Part shown: piece by piece, positions 1 through 9,437 of the stretch
Layout of the letters: each line of letters begins with the position of its first letter
Position numbering within the stretch: position 1 is the stretch's first letter
Origin: Cellvibrio sp. KY-GH-1
GTDB lineage: Bacteria > Pseudomonadota > Gammaproteobacteria > Pseudomonadales > Cellvibrionaceae
Reading direction: 5' to 3'
DNA length: 64,000 nt
Assembly (NCBI RefSeq): GCF_008806975.1
Contig: NZ_CP031728.1
Span: forward strand, 744,001 to 808,000
The notes under the pieces: model-generated
Told to the model about the DNA's origin: nothing
What the model saw: the letters and a program-made list of their open reading frames with translations, nothing else
The model's database searches: none
Translations under genes and position numbers: made by a program

Positions 1-81
1 GAAAATGTACAGCCGGGCGATTTGGTGAATGTATTAATTGAGCATTCAGATGAATACGACCTATGGGGAACCAAGGTTTAA
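1..81 (+). CDS. rimO: RimO (ribosomal protein S12 methylthiotransferase), C-terminal end only
   Basis: Only the last 26 codons are in the window; the frame is open from base 1 to the TAA at 79-81. The tail contains PGDLVNVLIEHSDEYDLWG, which resembles the C-terminal TRAM domain of RimO, where a D-E-Y/H-D-L/M-W-G ending is characteristic. RimO is a radical-SAM enzyme that methylthiolates an aspartate of ribosomal protein S12. The catalytic part lies outside the window, so the call rests on the tail alone. MiaB also has a TRAM domain but ends differently. A good terminator follows directly. Confidence 0.7.
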   Translation, partial: ENVQPGDLVNVLIEHSDEYDLWGTKV

Positions 82-96
82 TATTCACCCGGATCG

Positions 97-136
97 AAAA
101 ATCCCCTGTACACGCAAGTGACAGGGGATTTTTTTA
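97..136 (+). terminator. Rho-independent terminator after rimO
   Basis: An inverted repeat (AATCCCCTGT at 100-109 and ACAGGGGATT at 121-130) has an 11-base loop and runs straight into seven T residues. It separates rimO from the small acetyltransferase gene. Confidence 0.85.
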
Positions 137-173
137 TGGGCTATAGTTCGCCTATCAATTTTTGGAGCTGGTT

Positions 174-428
174 ATGGTTGACGTTCAACATCGAGAAAAC
201 GACCAAAAATTTGTAATCCGCCATGGGGGTAATGAAGCGGTATTGGCCTATCGCCTGCATTCAGTGGGTGATGCACGAGAAATAGATTTCTATAGTACCT
301 ACGTACCACCGGAATTTCGCGGCCAGGGGCTTGCAGAAAAATTAGTGCGTACAGGGCTAACCTGGGCGCGCGAACAGGGCTTTCAGGTTCATGCCAGCTG
401 CTGGTATGTAGCAAAATTTTTGCGCTAA
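174..428 (+). CDS. Small GNAT-type N-acetyltransferase (YjdJ-like)
   Basis: This 84-residue protein has the minimal GCN5-related fold of the YjdJ / Acetyltransf_CG family. IDFYSTYVPPEFRGQGLAEKL holds the acetyl-CoA binding R-G-Q-G-L loop, followed by a helix and an ASCWYVAKFL end that matches the C-x-Y-V block of the family. Family members are about 90-100 residues, so the C-terminus is slightly short. I start at ATG 174 because GGAG sits at 164-167; a TTG at 162 in the same frame lacks a ribosome binding site. The substrate is unknown. It stands alone between a terminator and the pilin-like gene. Confidence 0.75.
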   Translation: MVDVQHRENDQKFVIRHGGNEAVLAYRLHSVGDAREIDFYSTYVPPEFRGQGLAEKLVRTGLTWAREQGFQVHASCWYVAKFLR

Positions 429-504
429 AAGGAATGCACGGAAGCCTGAAGTTCCGTTCGTAATTAAATGTTGCTTCGTTGAATGTATTGAAGGATTTAC
501 GTGT

Positions 505-984
505 ATGTTACTCAAGCGTGGGTTTACCCTGATTGAAATGCTGGTCGTTGTCGCGATTATTGCAATATTGGCGTTGATGGCACTTCCATCTCCCGATCCG
601 GCCATTGCAAGAAAACAAGTGACCGAATCAATGGCGTTGATTGATGATTACCAAAAGTTGGTAGTTTTTTATCACCAGAGTGCCCAGGCCTTTTTGAAAG
701 ATAATCAGGAGGCAGGCATTCCACCCGCCGATAAATTACTGGGGAATTATGTCGATCGAATTGATTTAATCAACGGTGCATTTCACATTCATTTTGGCAA
801 TAAGGCGCATCCGGAAATTAAGAATAAAACCCTCAGTGTTCGACCGATCGTTGTAATAGGATCGCCGCAAAGCCCAATTTCCTGGATTTGTGGTAAGGCC
901 GCTGCACCGGCAGGAATGGAAGCTGTCGGTGAAAACCGAACCGATATTGAAGTTAAAAGTTTACCGTTGAATTGCCGAATTTAA
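505..984 (+). CDS. Type IV pilin / pseudopilin-like protein
   Basis: The N-terminus MLLKRG-FTLIE is a classic prepilin peptidase site: cleavage between Gly6 and Phe7, Glu11 becoming Glu5 of the mature protein, then a hydrophobic helix (residues 12-28). The body is about 130 residues with two cysteines, Cys129 and Cys157, spaced like the D-region disulfide of type IV pilins. After PilD-type processing it would sit in the inner membrane or be assembled into a pilus or type II pseudopilus. No pilus assembly, ATPase or secretin genes are nearby, so its machine must be elsewhere. It could be a minor pilin, a competence pilin or a GspG/H-like pseudopilin; the sequence does not decide. Confidence 0.75.
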   Translation: MLLKRGFTLIEMLVVVAIIAILALMALPSPDPAIARKQVTESMALIDDYQKLVVFYHQSAQAFLKDNQEAGIPPADKLLGNYVDRIDLINGAFHIHFGNKAHPEIKNKTLSVRPIVVIGSPQSPISWICGKAAAPAGMEAVGENRTDIEVKSLPLNCRI

Positions 985-990
985 GGTGTT

Positions 991-1338
991 GTGTTGATTA
1001 GCTTTGGAAAAATAGTTGTAATTCTGCTGGCAGCCTTGGTTATTTTCAAATGGAATGTGATTCGCGACGAGCTAAGTCCGCCGCCGGATTTTTCCGCGCA
1101 GCATCCCGAAGGTGTCGTGCTTTATGCCACCGACTGGTGTGGTTACTGTAAAAAAACGCGCGAGTTTTTCAAACAAAACAACATCGCCTATGTTGAGTAC
1201 GATATTGAAAAGTCAGCCGAAGGGCGCGCGCAATATGACCAGTTACATGGCAGCGGTATTCCATTGGTGATGATCCACGGCCAGGTGTTACGCGGGTATG
1301 ACCCCGAAGCTCTGAAAGCGGCATTGCGCATTCAATAA
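991..1338 (+). CDS. Membrane-anchored glutaredoxin-like protein
   Basis: This 115-residue protein has an N-terminal membrane helix (residues 5-20) and a glutaredoxin domain (about 42-115). The redox motif is C50-G-Y-C53 and the cis-proline lies in GSGIPLVMI. The domain probably faces the periplasm, because a short N-terminal arm precedes the helix. The start is GTG 991, with AAGG just upstream; TTG 994 is also possible. It begins 6 bases after the pilin-like gene, so the two are probably co-transcribed. A role in forming or isomerising the pilin's C-terminal disulfide is attractive but is inference. Confidence 0.75.
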   Translation: MLISFGKIVVILLAALVIFKWNVIRDELSPPPDFSAQHPEGVVLYATDWCGYCKKTREFFKQNNIAYVEYDIEKSAEGRAQYDQLHGSGIPLVMIHGQVLRGYDPEALKAALRIQ

Positions 1339-1398
1339 ATTAACTGCAGCCAATTTATTGGTATAAGTTTACAGCAACAAACTAACGGGGATGATGTA

Positions 1399-1794
1399 AT
1401 GATTCAGCTGCAAAAAAATGATACCGGAATCTATCGCCAGCGTATTCGTATAGATGGTCATGAAATTCTGGCGGATGTTAAAGCTGATGTGGGCGGTGAA
1501 GATTCCGCTCCTGACCCGCACGGGTTGCTGGATTCCTCTCTCGCTGCATGCACGGCAATTACACTCACAATGTTTGCCAAGCGTAGAGGTATGCCGCTTG
1601 ACTCCATTAATATTGATATAGAGCGCGACGATTCAAAAGAAAAGGCTGGTGAATATAATCTGGCGATGAAAATAGAATTTGTTGGTTCCTTAAGTGAAGA
1701 GCAGAAACAACAGCTTGCTGGTATTGTGGAGAAGTGTCCGATTCATAAACTCCTGTCTCATGGTAGTTTTAATATCACAACAACTACCGTCTGA
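1399..1794 (+). CDS. OsmC family peroxiredoxin-like protein
   Basis: This 131-residue protein has the two conserved OsmC-family cysteines: Cys51 in LDSSLAACTAITL and Cys113 in VEKCPIHKLL. Characterised relatives (OsmC, Ohr) reduce organic hydroperoxides, and the short YhfA-like branch to which this looks closest has unclear substrates. ATG 1399 is preceded by a GGGG stretch. It shares a direction with the pirin gene 28 bases downstream, suggesting a small oxidative-stress transcription unit. Confidence 0.8.
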   Translation: MIQLQKNDTGIYRQRIRIDGHEILADVKADVGGEDSAPDPHGLLDSSLAACTAITLTMFAKRRGMPLDSINIDIERDDSKEKAGEYNLAMKIEFVGSLSEEQKQQLAGIVEKCPIHKLLSHGSFNITTTTV

Positions 1795-1822
1795 TTGAAT
1801 CCTCATTAAAAGGGAGAGCTCC

Positions 1823-2677
1823 GTGAGTGTTTTAATTCCGCCGCGAACGCAGGATATTGGCTTTACTGTAAAGCGTTTATTGCCTTCACGTTTACAACAA
1901 CGGGTAGGTCCGTTTATTTTTGTTGATCATATGGGGCCCGCCCACTTTGCTGCAGGAACTGCAGAAGGCGATGTTCGCCAGCATCCGCATATTGGTTTGG
2001 CTACGGTGACCTATTTATTTTCAGGTGCTATGTTGCATCGCGACAGTTTAGGCGTAGTACAGCGCATCGAGCCGGGCGCTATTAATTTAATGACGGCTGG
2101 GAATGGCATTGTCCACTCAGAGCGTTTGCCAAGCGATATTCGCGCGAATAATACGCCAGTAGAAGGCATACAAACCTGGCTGGCATTACCCACAGAAATT
2201 GAAGACTGTGATCCATCTTTTGTACATTACGGTGCTGAAAACATTCCTTCGGTTAATTTGCCTGATATGAGTGTACAGGTACTTATCGGTAAGGCTTTCG
2301 GGGTTGCGTCGCCGGTAAAAACGGCGAGCGTCACAACTTATTTGGATATTTCCCTCGCTGCTGGCGCTGTGTACTCACCCGATTTTCCGCAACAGGAACT
2401 TGCTATTTATGTTGTATGGGGCAATGTGAGTGTAAATGGTGACGCAGTGCCGGAATATCACCTTGCTGTACTTGACGAAAACTCCAGTGTCACAACCGAT
2501 TCAGGTGCGCAGATAATGCTGCTGGGTGGGGAACCCTTGGCCGGTGAGCGATTTATTTTATGGAATTTTGTTGCGTCATCTCGCGAAAAAGTTCGCGCTG
2601 CCGGGGAGCGTTGGACTAATGGTGGATTTACCATGGTGCCAGGTGAGACTGATTGGATTCCATTGCCAAAAGCGTAA
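1823..2677 (+). CDS. Pirin family bicupin protein
   Basis: This 284-residue protein has the N-terminal cupin signature of pirins: FVDHMGP, then HPHIGLATVTYLF with two metal-binding histidines, then GIVHSERLP carrying the third histidine and the glutamate. The C-terminal cupin (about 175-280) is less conserved. Pirins bind Fe and some have quercetinase activity or bind other enzymes; the specific role cannot be read here. The GTG start at 1823 is supported by AGGGAGAG at 1811-1818. It is the last gene before a bidirectional terminator. Confidence 0.85.
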   Translation: MSVLIPPRTQDIGFTVKRLLPSRLQQRVGPFIFVDHMGPAHFAAGTAEGDVRQHPHIGLATVTYLFSGAMLHRDSLGVVQRIEPGAINLMTAGNGIVHSERLPSDIRANNTPVEGIQTWLALPTEIEDCDPSFVHYGAENIPSVNLPDMSVQVLIGKAFGVASPVKTASVTTYLDISLAAGAVYSPDFPQQELAIYVVWGNVSVNGDAVPEYHLAVLDENSSVTTDSGAQIMLLGGEPLAGERFILWNFVASSREKVRAAGERWTNGGFTMVPGETDWIPLPKA

Positions 2678-2704
2678 AAAAGCCGCTAATCAGCGGCTTT
2701 TTTG
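2676..2704 (+). terminator. Bidirectional terminator between pirin gene and pgm
   Basis: AGCCGCT (2681-2687) pairs with AGCGGCT (2692-2698) around a 4-base loop, with A-tract and T-tract flanks that also pair. It can stop both the plus-strand pirin transcript and the minus-strand pgm transcript. Confidence 0.88.
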
Positions 2705-2727
2705 TCGATGGAAAAAGGACGTTGTCA

Positions 2728-4368
2728 CTAAGAAATCGCTTTATCAACAATGGCCTGAGCTTCTGCAATCAGTTCTTGCAAATGCTCTTTGCCTTTAAAA
2801 CTTTCCGCATAAATTTTATAAATTTCTTCTGTACCTGAAGGGCGTGCTGCGAACCAGCCGCTTTGGCTGATCACTTTAATTCCACCGATGGCAGCGTTGT
2901 TGCCTGGCGCATGAGTGAGGATGGTTTCAATTTTATCGCCCGCCAATTGAGTTGAAGTAATTTGTTCGGGGGATAATTTTGAAAGTGCTTTTTTCTGTGA
3001 GGTATTCGCTGGGGCTTCCACTCGCGCTTCAGCGGCATGGCCGAATTCGTCTGCTAATAATTGGTAGCATTCGCCAGGATCGCGACCGGTTTTGGCTTTA
3101 ATTTCAGCAGAAAGAAGCGAAGGAATGATACCGTCTTTATCAGTGGCCCAAACACTGCCATCAATGCGCAGGAAAGAAGCGCCGGCGCTTTCTTCGCCGC
3201 CGAAGCCAAGGGAGCCATCGAACAATCCCGGTGCAAACCATTTAAAACCAACGGGCACTTCATGCAGCCGGCGGCCTAATTTTTTTGCAACCTTGTCGAT
3301 CATTGCGCTGCTAACTACGGTTTTTCCAATCGCCGTTTCGGCCTTCCATTGAGGACGATTTTGAAACAAATAGTCGATTGCGACCGCGAGATAGTGGTTC
3401 GGTGGCAGCAATCCACAGCTAGGGGCAACTATGCCGTGACGGTCGTGGTCGGCATCACAGGCGAAAGCAACATCAAATAGATTGCGGCGCTCTACCATCC
3501 CTTGCATGGTGTAGGCAGAAGATGGGTCCATGCGAATTTTTCCATCCCAATCGGCCGTCATGAAAGAAAAGGTTTTATCAACGGCGGTGTTCAACACTTT
3601 CAAATTTAATTGGTAGCGATCTGCAATCGCGGCCCAGTAATTAATACCGGCACCGCCGAGGGGGTCGGCACCCATTCGGACATTCGCTCCGCGAATGGCA
3701 TCCATGTCAATTACGTTGATTAAATCACTCACGTAATGATTGATGTAATCGATGTAGTGAGTCGTCGCACTTTTAATGGCTTGCTGATAATTCATCCGCT
3801 TAACATCGCGCAGATTATTTTCCAGCAGTTCGTTTGCACGTGCCTGCATCCAATTGGTGATGTCGCTATCGGCGGGCCCACCGTTAGGCGGATTATATTT
3901 AAAGCCCCCATTGTCGGGTGGGTTGTGCGATGGAGTAATGACTATGCCATCCGCAAGGCCTGAAGTGCGGCCGCGGTTGTAAGTTAGGATGGCGTGGGAA
4001 ATGGCTGGAGTAGGGGTGTACTCGCCGCCCTTAGCTAGCATGATTTCAACCCCGTTGGCAGCCAGCACCTCTACAGCACTGATCTGCGCAGGTTCGGAAA
4101 GCGCGTGGGTATCAATCCCCAGATACAGGGGGCCGTTAATACCGGCCTTGACTCGATAGTCGCAAATAGCCTGGCTGATAGCCAACACATGGTTCTCATT
4201 AAAACTGGTATTAAACGAGGAGCCGCGGTGGCCAGAGGTACCAAAGGTGACGCGCTGTTCCGGAATGCTGGCATCTGGTTTGTTGGCGTAGTAGGCATCG
4301 ATCAATTTAGGTAGATCGACCAACATCTCCAGCGGTAAAAGTTGACCAGCCAGTGGGCTCGTAGGCAT
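2728..4368 (-). CDS. pgm: Phosphoglucomutase (alpha-D-glucose specific)
   Basis: Interconverts glucose-1-phosphate and glucose-6-phosphate, linking glycolysis with UDP-glucose and glycogen synthesis. At 546 residues it has the same length as E. coli Pgm. The phosphoserine is Ser147 in TPSHNPP, the Mg-binding loop reads DADHDRHG, the sugar-recognition loop GEESAG, and the phosphate-binding loop RPSGTEE near the C-terminus. FGTSGHRG at 42-49 is the usual N-terminal signature. It is monocistronic, convergent with the pirin gene. A second, PMM-type hexomutase (manB) lies at 34.0 kb; the two belong to different subfamilies. Confidence 0.95.
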   Translation of the reverse strand: MPTSPLAGQLLPLEMLVDLPKLIDAYYANKPDASIPEQRVTFGTSGHRGSSFNTSFNENHVLAISQAICDYRVKAGINGPLYLGIDTHALSEPAQISAVEVLAANGVEIMLAKGGEYTPTPAISHAILTYNRGRTSGLADGIVITPSHNPPDNGGFKYNPPNGGPADSDITNWMQARANELLENNLRDVKRMNYQQAIKSATTHYIDYINHYVSDLINVIDMDAIRGANVRMGADPLGGAGINYWAAIADRYQLNLKVLNTAVDKTFSFMTADWDGKIRMDPSSAYTMQGMVERRNLFDVAFACDADHDRHGIVAPSCGLLPPNHYLAVAIDYLFQNRPQWKAETAIGKTVVSSAMIDKVAKKLGRRLHEVPVGFKWFAPGLFDGSLGFGGEESAGASFLRIDGSVWATDKDGIIPSLLSAEIKAKTGRDPGECYQLLADEFGHAAEARVEAPANTSQKKALSKLSPEQITSTQLAGDKIETILTHAPGNNAAIGGIKVISQSGWFAARPSGTEEIYKIYAESFKGKEHLQELIAEAQAIVDKAIS

Positions 4369-4528
4369 AGAAACTCCTTGGTTGTCTTGTGTCAGGCAAA
4401 AGTTGATTATGGTTTGTTCGTATTGACGCGGGTATGACGCTGATCAAGCCGCTGTTATTCAGTTACTGGAGCGAATTTTAGACTTATAACGCGCGTCTGT
4501 TAATCGCTTTGTCAGAAGCTGCGAAAAT

Positions 4529-4557
4529 AAAAAGGCCAGCGAGTTGCTGGCCTTTTT
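4529..4557 (-). terminator. Terminator after mltD
   Basis: AAAAAGGCCAGC (4529-4540) and GCTGGCCTTTTT (4546-4557) form a 12-bp stem with a 5-base loop. On the minus strand it runs into T-rich sequence just after mltD and upstream of pgm. Confidence 0.85.
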
Positions 4558-4592
4558 CATTAATTACCTGTTTTGCTTTACGTCAATCAGAC

Positions 4593-6146
4593 TTAATTTT
4601 TTGCGCTCAAATAGATCGTTAATTCCTGCCCGGGATGAATGTAGCTTTCATCTTTCACTTTGTTCCATGTCAGGATGTCTTTTTTGGATACATCGAATTT
4701 ATCGGCAATTTTGTGCAGGGTATCGCCGGATTTGATTTGATAGGTGATCTTGTTGTCTTGCGGCTGGGATGAGGACTTATTGACTACCAACAGTTTTTGA
4801 CCGGGCTTCAGTTTGGCGTTGCTGGCCAGCTCATTCCACTTCAGTAGGTTGTTTACGCTAGTGCCGTGCTTCTTAGCGATGGTCCAGAAACTGTCACCTG
4901 ATTGTATGGTGTAGTAGGTACCGGTGTTTTTTTGGTTGCGCTGGGCTATCTCCTGCTCAGCTTGAATGGCGTAGGGCGAATTCAAGGGGGACTGACCGGG
5001 AATGCTCAAACTCTGGCCAACGCGCAACTGCGCGGTTTTTAAATTGTTAGCGGATTGAATTGCCGCAACGCTCGTGCCGAAACGTTTGGCGATGACACCG
5101 AGCGTATCGCCAGATTTTACTTTGTAATCACCTGCGACTTGAACCGGGGCAACTTTCGGCAGCTTGTCCAGCGTGAGGGTAAATTCAGCCGCATCGGCGA
5201 TGGGGATAAGCAACTGGTGTGGGCCGGTTGGATCGGTAATCCATTTGCTGTAACCCGCATTCAGGTTGCGCAGCTCTTTGGGGTCAATGTCAGCCATGCG
5301 TGCCGCTTGAGCCAAATCAATGGGAGAACTGACGTTGACAGTAGTGAAATAGGGGTTGTTAGGAATTTCGTTAAGTTCGAGATCGTATTTGTCGGGATTG
5401 GCAACTACTTTAGACAATGCCAGCAATTGCGGTACGTAAGATTGTGTTTGCTGGGATAAAGGTAGGGACCAGAAATCGGTACCCTTACCTTGCTTGCGAT
5501 TGCGCTCAATTGCGCGGCGCACTGTGCCTTCACCAGCATTGTAGGCGGCAATGGTTAGCAACCAATCGCCATTAAACATCGTATTCAAACGTTTTAAGTA
5601 CCTAACTGCAGCGTCGGTAGAAGCGACCAGGTCACGGCGTCCGTCATACCATTGGTTTTGTTTCAAGCCGAAGTTACGGCCAGTTTGGGGGACAAACTGC
5701 CAAATACCGAGTGCTTTACTGGGGGAGGTCGCGAAAGGGTCATACGCACTTTCTACGATGGGCAAGAGTGCAAGTTCAAGTGGGAGGCCGTTTTCTCGCA
5801 GCTCGTTAGCAACATAATGTAAATAAGGTTTACTTTGCTCGGTAACGCGGTCCAGATATTTCTGATTATTGGAGTACCAGCGCAGGTGTTTCGCAACTTT
5901 TTCATCACCGACTTTTGGTAACCCGTAACCGTCGATAATATCACTCCAAAGGTTGCCGTAATCGCCAGTGTGCTCACGTAGCTTGGCGCCTAGCTGGGAT
6001 TCATCGGACGGCGCTGCAGGTACAACCTGCGGGAGTTCAGCGGCAGTGTCAGCTGGTTTTTTGAGCGTGCTGCAACCAGCCAGAGAAAGAATGCACAACG
6101 AGCTGAGGCCCAAGGCCAGCAGATGAGAACGATTTTTAGTGTTCAT
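4593..6146 (-). CDS. mltD: Membrane-bound lytic murein transglycosylase D with three LysM domains
   Basis: This 517-residue lipoprotein cleaves the MurNAc-GlcNAc bond of peptidoglycan to give 1,6-anhydro ends. The lipobox LAGC places the lipidated Cys at residue 25. The SLT domain (about 115-240) carries catalytic Glu132 in [17 protein letters not shown] and the downstream AYNAGEG motif. Three LysM repeats follow, beginning [20 protein letters not shown] and [10 protein letters not shown], which bind glycan chains. mltD beside gloB is also the order in Pseudomonas. It is expressed from its own promoter in the 365-base gap to gloB and ends at a strong terminator. Confidence 0.93.
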   Translation of the reverse strand: MNTKNRSHLLALGLSSLCILSLAGCSTLKKPADTAAELPQVVPAAPSDESQLGAKLREHTGDYGNLWSDIIDGYGLPKVGDEKVAKHLRWYSNNQKYLDRVTEQSKPYLHYVANELRENGLPLELALLPIVESAYDPFATSPSKALGIWQFVPQTGRNFGLKQNQWYDGRRDLVASTDAAVRYLKRLNTMFNGDWLLTIAAYNAGEGTVRRAIERNRKQGKGTDFWSLPLSQQTQSYVPQLLALSKVVANPDKYDLELNEIPNNPYFTTVNVSSPIDLAQAARMADIDPKELRNLNAGYSKWITDPTGPHQLLIPIADAAEFTLTLDKLPKVAPVQVAGDYKVKSGDTLGVIAKRFGTSVAAIQSANNLKTAQLRVGQSLSIPGQSPLNSPYAIQAEQEIAQRNQKNTGTYYTIQSGDSFWTIAKKHGTSVNNLLKWNELASNAKLKPGQKLLVVNKSSSQPQDNKITYQIKSGDTLHKIADKFDVSKKDILTWNKVKDESYIHPGQELTIYLSAKN

Positions 6147-6511
6147 AGGGTCACTTCATCAGTGTACTTTTTATTGCGGCACGAAAAAAACGGGGTGCCA
6201 CAACGGCTAAACAACGCATTTCAATGACTTTTTGATTAGCGTGTTAGCCGGCAAAAGTCGGTTGGTTACGGCCAGACCGCAGCAAGTACTGCGGGGGAGT
6301 ATTGCTCGGAACTTAGGATTTATGTCCTATTATTCTGTCAAACAACGGCTATTTAGTGATTACCTTCTGCCATCCGTGGGGCTGTGGATTTCTGATTCTA
6401 GGTGCTGGCCTTTGGCGGGTCAATGCTTAATATGGAATAAGCGCAGCCTGTCACACACGGGTTGAGAGGTGATTTTGGCCGTAATCAAATGGGTTATTAC
6501 ATCATTCGAAA
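6147..6511. other. Intergenic region between gloB and mltD (365 bases)
   Basis: No convincing gene. A 77-codon plus-strand ORF (6232-6465) has no ribosome binding site, no recognisable domain and atypical composition. The region should contain the mltD promoter near its left edge. I see no terminator for gloB and no RNA structure I would name. Confidence 0.5.
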
Positions 6512-7291
6512 CTAGCCTGGCCAGCGGTCCTTGATGTGTCGCAAAGCATCAAAAATCCCGGCGGCGGATTCTGGTAATGAGCCTGAGTTGCCAAAAACAA
6601 AGTTTTTGATGCCAATCTCATGACAGCGAAAAAAGGGATTTGTTCGTTTTTCCAGCCCGATCGTCGTTGGGAGGGTTATTTTATTCTGGGATCTGAGCTG
6701 CCTTACCTGGGTCAGACGTCCGATGAGTTCTTTGTTTTCCGGTTCAACCTCAGCAGCAAATTTGAGGTTCGCAAGGGTGTATTCATGGGCGCAGTAGATC
6801 TGAGTATCGTCGGGTAGGTTGGCGAGCTTTTGCAAAGACCCCCACATAATCCCGTCGGTATCATCGAAACGTCGGCCACAGCCTCCGGCGAAGAGGGTAT
6901 CACCACAAAAAAGCGATTTATGCTCTGGTAAATAATAGGCAATGTGTTCCCAGGTATGGCCCGGGACTGCAATCACCCGAATGTGGAGCCCTAACAACTC
7001 CAGTGAATGCTTGTCATTAAGATGTTTTGTTATCTGTGGGATAGCGGTTGATGTCGGGCCGTAAACATCCACCGGCCAGTCCTTGAGGAGTGCATCAACT
7101 CCATCGATATGATCATGATGGCGATGCGTAATCAGAATTGCGGCGAGCGTTAGTTGTTGCTGGTGAAGGAAATCGATAACCGGTTGTGCAGCCCCTGGGT
7201 CAACTACTATTACACGCGCCTGCAAAGGATCGGGGTTGATAACCCAAAAATAGTTGCTTTCAAACGCGGGAATAGGGGTAATCTTTAGCAC
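6512..7291 (-). CDS. gloB: Hydroxyacylglutathione hydrolase (glyoxalase II)
   Basis: Hydrolyses S-lactoylglutathione to D-lactate and glutathione, the second step of methylglyoxal detoxification. The metallo-beta-lactamase motif is T55-H-R-H-H-D-H61, which binds the two metal ions; later ligands lie in VPGHTWEH, LFCGDTLF and CAHEYT. At 259 residues it matches the usual GloB length of about 250-260. It is divergent from the methyltransferase gene, with a shared 105-base promoter region. The same pairing (gloB, then YafS-like methyltransferase, rnhA, dnaQ) is widely conserved in gammaproteobacteria. Confidence 0.94.
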   Translation of the reverse strand: MLKITPIPAFESNYFWVINPDPLQARVIVVDPGAAQPVIDFLHQQQLTLAAILITHRHHDHIDGVDALLKDWPVDVYGPTSTAIPQITKHLNDKHSLELLGLHIRVIAVPGHTWEHIAYYLPEHKSLFCGDTLFAGGCGRRFDDTDGIMWGSLQKLANLPDDTQIYCAHEYTLANLKFAAEVEPENKELIGRLTQVRQLRSQNKITLPTTIGLEKRTNPFFRCHEIGIKNFVFGNSGSLPESAAGIFDALRHIKDRWPG

Positions 7292-7396
7292 CGGATGGTC
7301 TCTCTGGTTTTCATCGGAGGATTATTTTATCGCTCGTTGTAGATTTAATGGCGGTAAATTTGTTCAGGCGACTCACTTCGCTGATGAGGATAATAA

Positions 7397-8266
7397 ATGC
7401 ATCGCAAAATTATCAAAGCCCCGCATCGATTGATGATCCGTTTTTCTGCGATGTGGAAGCGGCGCTTTGGGGTATTGCCGCTGCGCGACTCGATAGAGGA
7501 TTTGACTACCTGGTTTGAAACCCCGCTGGGGCAATCCTTACTGGCGGAGGAGCAGGAGGCTATAAACGATGGTTTGCAATGCGTCTTTGGTTACCATTTA
7601 TTGCAGTTAGGAATTAACGGGCGAATTGACCTAACGACTGAAAGCCTTATTTCCCACCGATTTCTGTTGCATCCGAATGTCGAACATAACCCACGCCTAA
7701 GTGCGCTAGTGGATTTCAATCATTTGCCCCTGCCCGCTGAAACCATCGATGCGGTGCTGTTACATCATGCCCTTGATTTCAGTCAAAGCCCTCATCATTT
7801 GTTGCGTGAAACTACCCGCGTACTTATTCCGCGCGGTCACTTGATCATTGTGGGGTTCAACCCCTGGAGCCTATGGGGGTTTTGTGCCCGCATTGCTCGG
7901 TTGTTCACCACTGCTCCCCGTTGGCGCCTTCAGTATTTGCGTCTTGGTCGATTACTGGATTGGTTGGCTCTGGTCGATATGGAACCAATTGCCATCTATA
8001 AAGGGTTTTTCAGGCCTCCGCTCCCGCAGGAAAATGCAATTAATCATTTGCAATGGGTGGAGCGCTGGGGTAAAAGGCTGCGCTTGCCCTGGGGAGGCTT
8101 CTATATGATTGTCGCCCGCAAGGATCATATAGCGCTGACGCCATTGAAGCCGGACTGGAAAAAATATCGTCCGGTACCGGGGTTGGCAGTCACACGAATT
8201 ATCGGGCCCACTGCTAGTAGTCGCGTGCCGTTACGTAATCACCTGTTGGTGGGTGGAAAAGTTTGA
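7397..8266 (+). CDS. YafS-like SAM-dependent methyltransferase
   Basis: This 289-residue protein of the class I methyltransferase superfamily lies in the conserved slot between gloB and rnhA. The SAM-binding core is partly degenerate: [20 protein letters not shown] matches motifs IV/V and [24 protein letters not shown] matches the post-core strand, but there is no clean glycine-rich motif I. The C-terminal half is basic and aromatic. The substrate is unknown. ATG 7397 follows GAGGA at 7385-7389. Its stop overlaps the rnhA start, implying translational coupling. Confidence 0.75.
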   Translation: MHRKIIKAPHRLMIRFSAMWKRRFGVLPLRDSIEDLTTWFETPLGQSLLAEEQEAINDGLQCVFGYHLLQLGINGRIDLTTESLISHRFLLHPNVEHNPRLSALVDFNHLPLPAETIDAVLLHHALDFSQSPHHLLRETTRVLIPRGHLIIVGFNPWSLWGFCARIARLFTTAPRWRLQYLRLGRLLDWLALVDMEPIAIYKGFFRPPLPQENAINHLQWVERWGKRLRLPWGGFYMIVARKDHIALTPLKPDWKKYRPVPGLAVTRIIGPTASSRVPLRNHLLVGGKV

Positions 8267-8700
8267 AAAAGGTTGAAATATTTACCGATGGTGCGTGCAA
8301 GGGAAATCCTGGGCCTGGCGGTTGGGGAACTCTGTTGCGTTACGGCAATGTAGAGAAATCACTCTACGGTGGTGAGCCTGAAACTACGAATAATCGCATG
8401 GAGTTGATGGCTGCAATACAAGGTTTGAGCGCGTTGCGCGAAGTCTGTGACGTTACCATTACCACCGATTCGCAGTATGTACGCAAAGGAATTACCGAAT
8501 GGTTGTCCAACTGGAAGCGAAATGGCTGGCGCACGGCGGCGAAGGAGCCGGTAAAAAATGCGGATTTGTGGCAGCAGCTTGATGCGCAGAACCAGCGTCA
8601 TCAAGTGAGTTGGCGCTGGGTAAAAGGTCATAGTGGGCATCGCGAAAATGAAATAGCCGATAGCCTTGCCAATCGTGGCATCGAAGAATTACGTCGCTAA
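8263..8700 (+). CDS. rnhA: Ribonuclease HI
   Basis: Degrades the RNA strand of RNA-DNA hybrids (R-loops, primers). This 145-residue protein has the catalytic carboxylates Asp9 ([11 protein letters not shown]), Glu47 (NNRMELMA) and Asp69 (TTDSQYV), and the fourth in [12 protein letters not shown]. The basic protrusion ([18 protein letters not shown]) is present as in E. coli RNase HI. The start is a TTG at 8263 overlapping the upstream stop (TTTGA), with GTGGA upstream. It lies in an operon with the methyltransferase and dnaQ. Confidence 0.95.
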   Translation: MKKVEIFTDGACKGNPGPGGWGTLLRYGNVEKSLYGGEPETTNNRMELMAAIQGLSALREVCDVTITTDSQYVRKGITEWLSNWKRNGWRTAAKEPVKNADLWQQLDAQNQRHQVSWRWVKGHSGHRENEIADSLANRGIEELRR

Positions 8701-8720
8701 TATTGATGAGGTTGAGTTAG

Positions 8721-9437
8721 ATGCGTCAAATCGTTTTGGATACCGAAACCACCGGTTTGGAAACCTCACAGGGCCACAGAATTATTGAAATAGGCTGCGT
8801 GGAATTGGTTAATCGCCGTTTAACCGGTCGCCATTACCACCAATATATCAAGCCTGAACGCGAGATTGATGCGGGAGCACAGGCGGTGCACGGTATCAGC
8901 AATGCCATGCTGGAAGATAAGCCGGTTTTTGCCCGTATCGCCGATGAGTTCCTGCAGTTTGTAGGGGATGCTGAGTTAATTATTCACAACGCGGCGTTCG
9001 ATATTGGCTTTCTTAACTATGAACTCAACATGCTGCGACCGGGCTTCGGCAGTCTGGCTGAACGCTGTCATGTCATAGATACCTTGTTGATGGCACGCTC
9101 CAAGCATCCCGGGCAAAAAAATAACCTGGATGCCCTCTGTAAACGCTATGGGGTAGATAACTCCCAGCGGGAGCTTCACGGGGCTTTGCTCGATGCTGAA
9201 ATTCTGGCTGATGTTTATCTCTTGATGACTGGTGGTCAAACCGCGTTATCACTTGGTGGAAATCAATCCAAGAATGATGACGGAGGCGATCAGGCGGAGG
9301 AAATTCGTCGGGTTGCGCCCGAACGCAAACCCTTACCAATTGTCATGGCAGATGCCGACGAGCTGGCAGCGCACGAGCAAAAGCTCGCCGCGATTGCCAA
9401 AGCTAGCGGCAATAACTGCGTGTGGTTGCGTGAATAA
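8721..9437 (+). CDS. dnaQ: DNA polymerase III epsilon subunit (3'-5' proofreading exonuclease)
   Basis: This 238-residue protein has the DEDDh exonuclease motifs: Exo I Asp7-Thr-Glu9 in LDTETTGLE, Exo II IIHNAAFDIGFLN, and Exo III ELHGALLDAEILADVY with the catalytic histidine and aspartate. The C-terminal 50 residues form the flexible tail that binds the alpha polymerase subunit in E. coli. It provides replication proofreading. It lies 20 bases after rnhA in the same operon, the standard arrangement (divergent in E. coli, co-directional here). Confidence 0.95.
   Translation: MRQIVLDTETTGLETSQGHRIIEIGCVELVNRRLTGRHYHQYIKPEREIDAGAQAVHGISNAMLEDKPVFARIADEFLQFVGDAELIIHNAAFDIGFLNYELNMLRPGFGSLAERCHVIDTLLMARSKHPGQKNNLDALCKRYGVDNSQRELHGALLDAEILADVYLLMTGGQTALSLGGNQSKNDDGGDQAEEIRRVAPERKPLPIVMADADELAAHEQKLAAIAKASGNNCVWLRE

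Noticed and set aside
6232..6465. 77-codon plus-strand frame in the gloB-mltD gap
   Set aside because: No ribosome binding site, no recognisable domain, Trp/Cys/Ser-rich random-looking composition; it overlaps the expected mltD promoter region.
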